Positions 56,601 to 64,000 of a DNA stretch of 64,000 nt are shown here, piece after piece. Origin of the DNA: Chaenocephalus aceratus (Eukaryota > Chordata > Actinopteri > Perciformes > Channichthyidae); assembly GCA_023974075.1 (NCBI GenBank), contig JAMFTG010000337.1, positions 62,001-126,000 of the forward strand, written 5' to 3'. Every line of letters starts with the position of its first letter. Within the stretch, counting starts at the first letter, position 1. A program made the translations under genes and the position numbers. The notes beneath the pieces were generated by a model. That model saw only the letters and a program-made list of their open reading frames with translations, ran no database searches and had not been told where the DNA came from.

Positions 56601-57529
56601 TAAGAAAAAGGTTGATAGACGCAGTGAGAATGGGTCTGCAGAGAGAATTTCGCCGCGATCCCAACTGTCTGTTATCAGCCAGCAGCCAGGGAGGAGAGAT
56701 CAGCAGTGTGTGTGTGAGGAAGTCCGTGGATTGGTCAATTTGGACCAATCAGCGGGGGCTTAACGTAACGGCTCCACGGATTGGTCCATTTGGTTCCGGG
56801 TACCGCATGACCGTATCGCGTCATAGCTCTGGGCGCGGCTTCTAGCCATTCCTACGTCACGATACCCAGGAAGTAAACAATGGACAATGACGTATCTCCA
56901 ACGAGGCGTTTTGGGGAGGTATTTTCTGTGTTAGAGTTTACTCGCTACAGGATGTACTTTGAGGGTTTTGACTCTGCAGACCGTTTACATGCATAAAAAC
57001 CTTCATAACAACAAGGGGACGGGTAATAACTGGAAAAGCACGACATGGGACCTTTAATGTTCACAAAATTCTTTATTTTTCTCATTCTGCCTGTGCTGCA
57101 GCACCTCTTTTCCCCCTCTGTCTGAAACCAGAGCCCAGTCTGCTCTGATTGGTTAGCTGGCCGGCTCTGTTGTGATTGGTCAACCGCTTAGAGATGTCCC
57201 GCCCCTTAGCCTATCATGTACAATGTGTTGGAGCGCTAGCCTATAATAGCGCAACTGTTCCATAGTTCCATAGTTTCCACATAATTGCCACAAAAAAGGT
57301 TAAAATGTCCGCCCATCGCTCTGTTGTATCTTCAGGTGTCGGAGTCGTCACAGCTCCTGTTAAAGTCTCCGCTCAGTTTAAGGAGCCTCTGCTGTTACCA
57401 GGCAGAGTCACCATCAGTTTTTGGGAGACGACAGGAAACGAGGGTGAGTTTCCTCCCAACGTCCTCGCCTTCAACATGCAGCGACACGGAGGCAACACAT
57501 CTCACGTGACGGGATTTATTACTAGGTGA
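50614..57529 (+). CDS. membrane-anchored two-hotdog MaoC/acyl-dehydratase-like protein lacking catalytic residues
   Basis: Coding exons 50614-50855, 51228-51391, 52198-52440, 55168-55347 and 57336-57529 join in phase to 1023 nt, giving 340 residues. Seen: an N-terminal hydrophobic segment (about 6-26, VVSSLSVCCVYIVYVHM); a first region resembling the N-terminal hotdog of two-domain acyl dehydratases (about 82-210: YPDSDYRDVPL, FSLQARVL, then GTPVWESVLTLLS like the family's VWE..S..L strand); and a second hotdog (about 225-340) with LFGCRSITAPSLW and VSAQFKEPLLLPGRVTISFWE. In active enzymes the second domain has GDxNPIH and IAHGMW. Here they read GLQSVWF (239-245) and ITAPSLW (257-263), so catalytic Asp and His are Leu-240 and Trp-244. 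I infer a non-catalytic lipid- or acyl-binding or structural role, probably at a membrane. I know no symbol for it. All five exons are intact, so it is not an obvious pseudogene. Confidence 0.85.
50893..51135 (+). mobile_element. truncated MITE with two 33-bp units
   Basis: It starts AGAGATGGGAGAAGTACTCA, has two consecutive copies of CAGATCTTGTACTTGAGTAA, then matches 21160-21290 (GTGTAGGAATACTCTGTTAC) before it breaks off. It begins about 37 bases after the exon 1 donor of the MaoC-like gene. Confidence 0.85.
51477..51940. mobile_element. hAT-like MITE, 464 bp, 8-bp duplication
   Basis: The ends are AAAGGGGACCTATCATGCAA and, read from the right, AAGGTCTCCAATTATGCTAT. TAATACTT flanks both ends (51469-51476 and 51941-51948). 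It lies in intron 2 of the MaoC-like gene. Confidence 0.85.
52487..54921 (-). mobile_element. MITE with about 62-unit 33-bp array (intron 3 of MaoC-like gene)
   Basis: Read on minus it starts AAGAGGTGGGAGTAGTACTC, passes through the array (about 52845-54915; unit CAGATCTTGTACTTGAGTAA plus AAGTAGAAGTACT), then continues with the body seen at 21160-21510. Variant units with AATTAGAAG or an AACAAG recur in the same order, indicating block duplication. The unit length of 33 gives long false frames (TQVQDLSTSTF and QILYLSKSRST). Confidence 0.95.
55376..57290. mobile_element. MITE of the 57-bp family (array 5), interrupted by a nested element
   Basis: The left terminus is TTTAAAGGGGCCGTTTTATG followed by CTCATTCTCAGGTTCACATC; the array runs to 56229 (about 15 units). 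The first units keep GTTCACATCAG of the terminus, then change to the common GTGTATATCAG. After the inserted element the body resumes at about 57058 and matches inverted 26560-26735. The right end is eroded. It lies in intron 4 of the MaoC-like gene, 28 bases after the exon 4 donor. Confidence 0.88.
56249..57053. mobile_element. nested MITE with TTAA target duplication (piggyBac-like), 805 bp
   Basis: The ends are AGGTCACATGTCATGG and, inverted, AGGTCCCATGTCGTGC. TTAA flanks both sides (56245-56248 and 57054-57057). It interrupts the host MITE between CTCCATGCT and TGTTCA, which are contiguous (as CTCCATGCTTCAATGTTCA, inverted) in the uninterrupted copy near 26730-26740. No transposase frame. 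The piggyBac class is inferred only from the TTAA target. Confidence 0.88.
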
Positions 57530-57741
57530 TTTAAATAATATAAGGTGAATATTTGCAGCAGTCAAAACATAATAAAACCACTGACATAGTATTGTTTTAG
57601 TGCTTTAAATATGATAGGATGGTATAAAATCAATGTTGTTTGTTCTCATAATCATAAATACAAAGTTGTATTATCTTCCTTAATTCTGTTTCAAAGGATG
57701 CCTCTGATTGTGTAGATATATTAAAAAGCTCCATGTAATTC

Positions 57742-57747
57742 AATAAA
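57742..57747 (+). terminator. candidate poly(A) signal of the MaoC-like gene
   Basis: AATAAA 213 bases after the stop codon. A second AATAAA occurs near 57881. No downstream element clearly favours either. Confidence 0.45.
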
Positions 57748-58570
57748 AACATTGTTTCTGTACTTTTTCGTAAAAATACACTGTAACTTAATGGTGTCCA
57801 GTCTACTATAGTGTACGAATATTATAAATTATAATATTATAGACTTTATTTGCAAGGTTAGAGATTAATTGTAACTTAAAAATAAAAGATGAATGGTTGC
57901 TAATTTTAGAAGACCTCAACAGACCCTCAGATTTTAAATGTAATTATTTCCAATGTGCAAAAAAGACAGTATGGTGACTTCATAGATTGTATCAGCAGGA
58001 TTGAGTGCTGTGTGTTTCATGGATGTTCTCCACATGAGCACTTTGTCAGATGGCATGTTTCACTTCCTCCCTGCAGGGAGAAAATACTTTTTAAATATTT
58101 GATTCCTGCGTTATTCCTGTTTGCAGCATTCATGTGTGTAAAGGGCTGTGCTGCTGTATTATTTATGGGAACACATTCAGTGCATGGGACTCAAAGCAAA
58201 GAAGCCATGCATCCCTGCACTGCTGCAATGTTTCATAAAGCAACCGCAACATTTAGTTCATTAGTGAGATTTAGAGGTGCAGGCAGGAGCTAGGCTAGCT
58301 GTTTCCATCTGTTTACAGCAACTATGCTAGGCTAAGCTAACTGGCTGTTTGTCTCGTTTAATGAGAACGGTAAAAGCGAAGAAAGAAATCTGTATACTAA
58401 ATGTTTCCAGATTTATTATGCCCTCTCTTAAACAAACAAAACCGCTTATTTCAAGTGGTAAAAACAGTTAACAAGGCAGTTTCACAGTAAATATCACTGT
58501 CTCTCTGATGAGGATTGGTTGGGCTAGCGTTAGCTTAGCTGGTTTTTCTGATACATTTAGATCCAGATGT
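57748..58570. other. AT-rich spacer, no gene recognised
   Basis: Nothing is coding. About 58280-58350 carries GCTAGGCTAAGCTAACTGGC, a fish interspersed repeat related to 34860-34890. Confidence 0.5.
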
Positions 58571-59116
58571 TCCAACCCAGTCTCACGGCATTTCGTGTTC
58601 ACCAACACGATTTTTAATCTATTTATTCGTGTTCACCATCACGATTTGCCCCTTTTTTTCGTGTTGCACAGCACGATTTTAAAAGCAATGTATTTCTACT
58701 GGTAACGTGTTTCGTGCCTGCAGGCTGCAGCACGTCTTTTTCTCCGGTCGGGTCGTGGAAGACCGGAAGCTGTGTGGTTCATAAAAACATGTTCTTACTC
58801 AATATCAAGCCACAGTTATTGCTTTTATTTTAAATCGTATAATTTCGGACTTTTGTTGCCGTCAGTGAGGAAAATAAATGGGGCTCAGAGCCTCAGAATA
58901 CTGAAATCTGTATTTTTAAATATTTGTTTCCTTCTAATTTGTTATTCTTTTGAAAGTAACACACTGTTATTTACTCACCAATAACACACAATTATCCTTG
59001 CTTTTATTTATTGGTTTAATTCCATAACCTCGGGCTTTTTTGGTGTCCGTCAGGAACTGAATTTCAAAATAAAAATAACCGGAAACAGACGTAGGCCTAT
59101 AAGGGACATTTCGAGC
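58571..59116. repeat. left arm of a large inverted repeat
   Basis: It starts TCCAACCCAGTCTCACGGCA and runs to GTAGGC..ATTTCGAGC. It is nearly identical (by eye, well over 90%) to the inverted right arm at 61014-61409 plus 62614-62714. A segment of about 34 bases containing CGTGTTCACC is duplicated in this arm only. Confidence 0.92.
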
Positions 59117-61013
59117 ATCATTGCGATTGTCAACATTTCTGTGTTTAGGATGGCCGAAGACACTACACTACCCATAATCCCCAGCTATCGTTTAGGACTA
59201 CAGTTCCCGTAAGGTTACGCAGAGCGTCAAACAGCTGTGTGAAATGGAACGAAACCACGCCAGACTATCCAAAACTAGAATCGAACACCCCCCCAGAACT
59301 ACACATGCTGGCTATTGTGTTTCGCAAAATGTTCTATGGGACGTCTCTACTGAACGTTTTCGTTTTTCCCACAATTAGAAGTTTGCCAGTATTAAACACA
59401 TTGGTGTTATCAAATGTAAAACATATAATTAATAAATGGGTGAAAATCACTTGTGTCCATAATGCGCAGCATTAATATATACCCACATGACAGCTCATTG
59501 ATACTTTGTAATTCTACTCCACTACAATTCAGAGGTTAACCTGGTATTTTTACTCCACTGCATTTATTTGAGTTACTTTGCAGATTCTGATTAATTATGT
59601 GAAATATAAACAACCCTTAAATCAGACTTTAGTTACACCTGAGTAAAATTCAGGTAAGGTTATAGTCAAGTGCCAACAATCAGGAGAGATATTTGATAGT
59701 TGGTGCTTGAGAAGACTAAACATGTATCTGCAATTGACATGAATGGAAACAAGTAATAAAGTATATTAATTACTCGTTATTCTCTACTAATAGTTAATTA
59801 AAGACTGTATATTATGGCTATTTTGCACATCCCCTTCAAGATTTCAAAGGTTATTGACATATCATACACAACTACAGTGTAGTTTATGCAATGAATGAAA
59901 AACTTGGGTCACAGGTTCCTCAACAGTGCATTACAAGACATCTATCAATATGTGTGTACCTCCACCATTAAACTGTCATATTCTGCACATTTCTTATTCT
60001 ATCTACATACATAAGAGTATAATTAATGTGTATAATATCAGTTAAAATAAGTGCTTCAACATAGTTAACATTGCAGGAAAGCAATATATTAGACGTTAAT
60101 TACTTTGTCAGGCATAATATTTAATATTTAATGTTTAAATAAAGGTTAATCCGTTTTTCTGTTTTGCACCTCCTCCTATTAATATCTGTGTACATCCTGC
60201 ACTACACTGTTGTATTGTAGAGATCACTTATAGTATCTTCTTGATTTTTTATATTCTATATTTCTATATTTATACTTTCCCCCTATGAAAGTATGTACTC
60301 TTGATATTTTTTTAATCAAATATAACACATAAAAACAATAATTCAATAACGTGCTTTAACCACTAGGAGGTGCACACAAGGTGCACACAGCCATAATAAC
60401 TTTGTATTATTAGTGTGTATGTACAACATCTGAAGATGTATAGTTTTATGCATGCTTTCACATCATTTTACAGCATATTGCTATACTATTTCAGACTCAG
60501 TATTTACATTCTTACATTCAAAGAAAATCAGTAATATCTTTGAAAACTACAGTCCTATTCTATCAGCTGTGCACCGTTATGGTGTAAATATAACCTATCT
60601 ATGAATTAGATCAAATGTAAAGTCAGCCGAATTAGTGTAGATACGGCAAGGAGACGTATTGTGTGAAGAGAAATTGAAGATGTTGTTTTAATTGTTGATA
60701 TATTTATGATCCACGTCAAGTATTCAGTTTCGGCGCCATTTCTTCCAGTTCTTCCAAAGGTCTTCTCATCAGGGCTCTCTAAATAAAGAACTACGGCAGA
60801 TCTGTAGTATGTAATGCAGCCGAACCGTGTATTACAATGCCGTTATGTGATGACTTTCAAAGAGAAAAGCAAGAGCACTCGGAATTAAGTATTATTTATA
60901 CTTTTAAAATGTTTTCCGGATTTCATATAATATAAACACCAAATCCAGCATGCATTGCGGCTAACACATCCAATCAGCGATCTTAAAACCATAGCTGAGG
61001 ATCTTGGGTAATC
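59117..61013. other. spacer of the inverted repeat, no gene recognised
   Basis: AT-rich, with a MITE-like fragment at 59490-59640 (TTCTACTCCACTACAATTCA) and a TTTATTGTCATG-type repeat at 59845-59940. No transposase frame or other coding sequence is visible. Confidence 0.55.
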
Positions 61014-62714
61014 GCTCGAAATGCCTACGTCTGTTTCCGGTTATATTTATTTTGAAATTCAGTTCCTGACGGACACCAAAAAAGCCCGAGATTATGGAAT
61101 TAAACCAATAAATAAAAGCAAGGATAATTGTGTGTTATTGGTGAGTAAATAACAGTGTGTTATTTTGAAAAGAATAACAAATTAGAAGGAAAAAAAGATT
61201 TAAAAAATACAGATTTCAGTATCCTGAGGCTCTGAGCCCCATTTATTTTCCTCACAGACGACAACAAAAGTCCGAAATTATACGATTTAAAATAAAAGCA
61301 ATAATTGTGGCTTGATATTGAGTAAGAACATGTTTTTATGAACCACACAGCTTCCGGTCTTCCACGACCCGACCGGAGAAAAAGACGTGCTGCAGGCACG
61401 AAACACATTAGGCTTGTTTGAGACAAGCAAGACCTGCGCAGTTGCGATCAACGTCTTGCTAGTGCGTTGCATGATGGTTAGTCATCTTGTCCGACTTGCT
61501 CTGGAGGCTCGCCCACATGAGACTTTGAAATCTCGCGGGACAAAGACGCCCGCAGCCTTGAGAGCGAGGCGAGGCGAGTTGGCGCAGTTGCTCTCCACGA
61601 GCTGCGGAAGCGAAATGCTTGACGGGAAACGGCTCGCTGGTATCTCGAGCTGAGCGCTCATTGGTGGTTTTTACCACGTGCTGCTGATGAAGCTCTCCCA
61701 TTGGCTGGCAAAAGTTTGTTGTTGTTTTGTGTCAGTTTTACGTCGCCACATCCATTCCCATTTTTCATCATTGTTTATCATCATGAAATTAATATCTATA
61801 TATTTTATACTATACTGCTTACCGTTTTCATACTTTATATATCTCAGCATATTAATACACACTGTTCATACTGCTCACAGGCTGATATCTAGTGTATTCA
61901 TACACACTGTTCATACTGCTCACAGGCTGATATCTAGTGTATTCATACACACTATTTATTCATCATTCAATTCATTCTATATGTTATTCTGTAGATTGTG
62001 TACATTACTTTCCACTTCTCTGCTTGTTGCACCTGGTTAGAAGCTAAACTGCATTTCGTTGTCTCAGTCCCTGTAATATGTGCAATAACAATAAAGTTTC
62101 TCTTTAAGTTAAACCAAATCATTAAAATAAAATCTATTGTAATGTAATGATTTGGTTTAACCTTATTTATTGAATACATCATTTAAAATGAAATTACATC
62201 CATGTTGTACACATCACAAAGCTTAAAGTGGCAGCTAAAGAATTAACACAGCAGCAGGTCTGTTCAATTCATGCTCCTTAAGCTTCATGTGTGCGGATCT
62301 GAAGGGACTGATCATCTGTAGCCTGTCCACCTATCAGTTTTGCAAACATTAAGAGGGAGGAGCATTTCTAATTATGGAACCCATGGTGTGGTTCATCATC
62401 ATGACTGAATTAACACACCTATATAAAGCAATGGAGATCCCCTCTGTCTACAGTGGGTAAAATGGAATTTCCGCCATTGCAAACCCAGCCAGTCAAGCCG
62501 ACTCCGAGTCCGAGCTGTCCGACTTAAGACGAGCTTTTTGACACCTCCCCCGGCTGCGATCGGCTACTCTCGTCTACTTTCGAGGCGAGCCGCAATGTGT
62601 CTCAAACAAGCCTATTACCAGTAGAAATACATTGCTTTTAAAATCGTGCTGTGCAACACGAAAAAAAGGGGCAAATCGTGATGGTGAACACGAAATGCAG
62701 TGAGACTGGGTTGG
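61014..62714. repeat. right arm of the inverted repeat, split by a nested element
   Basis: It is the reverse complement of 58571-59116, ending TGAGACTGGGTTGGA. It is interrupted between 61409 and 62614 by a 1.2-kb element; removing that element and one ATT restores the arm. Confidence 0.92.
61410..62613. mobile_element. nested non-autonomous DNA element, 1204 bp, ATT duplication
   Basis: The ends are AGGCTTGTTTGAGACAAGC and, inverted, AGGCTTGTTTGAGACACAT. ATT flanks both ends (61407-61409 and 62614-62616). The empty site CACGTTACCAGTAG exists in the left arm near 58701-58708. Internal features: a direct repeat of about 45 bp (CACACTGTTCATACTGCTCA at about 61858 and 61903), a hairpin AACCAAATCATT/AATGATTTGGTT near 62112-62160, and a retroposon-like tail near 62045-62100. 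No transposase. Confidence 0.88.
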
Positions 62715-63652
62715 ATGTCCAGGTGTATATCAGTATCTAGTGTCTCTACTTTAAAGAGTCCTCTCCTGCTGATGTTCAGGTGTATATCAGTATGTAGTGT
62801 CTCTACTTTAAAGAGTCCTCTCCTGCTGATGTTCATGTTTATATCAGTATGTAGTGTTTCTACTTTAAAGAGTCCTCTCCTGCTAATGTTCAGGTGTATA
62901 TCAGTATGTAGTGTCTCCACTTTAAAGAGTCCTCTCCTGTTGATGTTCAGGTGTATATCAGTATGAAGTGTCTCTACTTTAAAGAGTCCTCTCCTGCTGA
63001 TGTTCAGGTGTATATCAGTATGAAGTGTCTCTACTTTAAAGAGTCCTCTCCTGCTGATGTTCAGGTGTACTTAGTGTCTCTACTTTAAAGAGTTCTCTCC
63101 TGCTGATGTTCAGGTGTATATCGCTACGTAGTGTCTCTACTTTAAAGAGTCCTCTCCTGCTGGTGTTCAGGTGTATATCAGTATGAAGTGTCTCTACTTT
63201 AAAGAGTCCTCTCCTGCTGATGTTCAGGTGTATATCGCTACGTAGTGTCTCTACTTTAAAGAGTCCTCTCCTGCTGATGTTCAGGTGTATATCAGTATGA
63301 AGTGTCTCTACTTTAAAGAATCCTCTCCTGCTGATGTTCAGGTGTACTTAGTGTCTCTACTTTAAAGAGTTCTCTCCTGCTGATGTTCAGGTGTATATCG
63401 CTACGTAGTGTCTCTACTTTAAAGAGTTCTCTCCTGCTGATGTTCAGGTGTATATCGCTACGTAGTGTCTCTACTTTAAAGAGTCCTCTCCTGCTGATGT
63501 TCAGGTGTATATCGGTATGTAGTGTCTCTACTTTAAAGAGTCTTCTCCTGCTGATGTTCAGGTGTACTTAGTGTCTCTACTTTAAAGAGTCCTCTCCTGC
63601 CGATGTTCAGTTGTATATCGGTATGTAGTGTCTTTACTTTAAAGAGTCCTAC
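62713..63652 (-). repeat. 57-bp minisatellite, array 6
   Basis: About 17 units, the most variable of the six arrays, with ATCGCTACGTAG and shortened GTACTTAGTG variants that alternate in order, showing block duplication. It begins directly at the end of the inverted-repeat arm. Confidence 0.94.
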
Positions 63653-64000
63653 AATTAGATGGAAAACAGTTACAAAGAGACAGACAATTACAACAAAGAG
63701 ACAATTAATCACCATAAAAAAATATTTTAGTAGAGAAAATGTTTTCATTGAAGTTAATGTGTATTAATCCTGTAAAAAGAAGTTTTATTCAAAATGGCAC
63801 TTCATCAAAATGCAATTGAGTGCAACTTCAACGTAACTGTATTTTTGGTTCCTATTACATAAGATAAGATGTACTTTATTGATCCCAAATTGGGAAATGT
63901 TTGCGTTGCAGCAGCATAAAAAACAAGGCATTGCACATAATTAGAAATTAAAAGAGTAGAAATAAACATTTCAAAAATTTGAAAACATATCAAAATAGAA
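63653..64000. other. AT-rich end of window with a retroposon tail
   Basis: TACTTTATTGATCCCAAATT then GGGAAAT..TTGCGTTGCAGCAGC at about 63868-63918 is the inverted form of the tail at 3585. Nothing else is recognised. Confidence 0.65.

Noticed and set aside
61478..61653. Possible exon in GC-rich sequence with short open frames
   Set aside because: It lies inside the nested 1.2-kb element and shows no conserved protein motif.

Overview
The window is vertebrate, almost certainly teleost fish, nuclear DNA. It has intron-rich genes with canonical GT-AG sites, typical fish LINE/SINE tails, many small non-autonomous DNA transposons (MITEs) and very large minisatellites. I reconstructed four protein-coding genes by joining exons across splice sites and checking phase. 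A percomorph fish is my guess, from repeat style only.

Layout. (1) 1-19251, minus strand: a large LDL-receptor-related membrane receptor. Twenty coding exons (about 1349 residues) run from signal peptide to transmembrane segment; the cytoplasmic tail lies off the left edge. The architecture is ten LDLa repeats, two EGFs, a YWTD propeller, EGF, a second degenerate propeller, EGF, LDLa, a Pro/Ser/Leu stalk, EGF and TM. It may be the fish ovarian receptor Lrp13. (2) 23457-44475, plus strand: complete smad2, ten coding exons, 467 aa, including the Smad2-specific 30-residue MH1 insert exon, with a long 3'UTR to about 46.46 kb. (3) 47404-49656, plus: complete ier3ip1, three exons, 82 aa. (4) 50614-57529, plus: a five-exon, 340-aa, membrane-anchored relative of two-hotdog MaoC-type acyl dehydratases whose catalytic Asp/His motif is replaced, so a probable pseudoenzyme. 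IER3IP1 and SMAD2 are also close neighbours in human (18q21), which supports the smad2 call. 57.5-64 kb has no gene I can support.

Roughly a quarter of the window is minisatellite. A 57-bp unit occurs at six sites in both orientations and looks derived from the terminal inverted repeat of a MITE. A 37-bp unit sits inside two copies of another MITE (about 17 and about 100 units). A 33-bp unit sits in a third MITE family seen here with about 1, 2 and 62 units. Several arrays abut splice sites, and the alternative exon of smad2 lies between two giant arrays. Two nested transposon insertions can be proved from uninterrupted sister copies in the same window. The unit lengths 57 and 33 are multiples of three, so the arrays give long but meaningless open frames.

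The genes are not an operon-like system: they are a lipoprotein-type receptor, a TGF-beta/activin signal transducer, an ER secretory-pathway protein and an uncharacterised hotdog-fold protein. The most novel items are the catalytically degenerate MaoC-like protein and the visible stages by which MITE ends turn into minisatellites.
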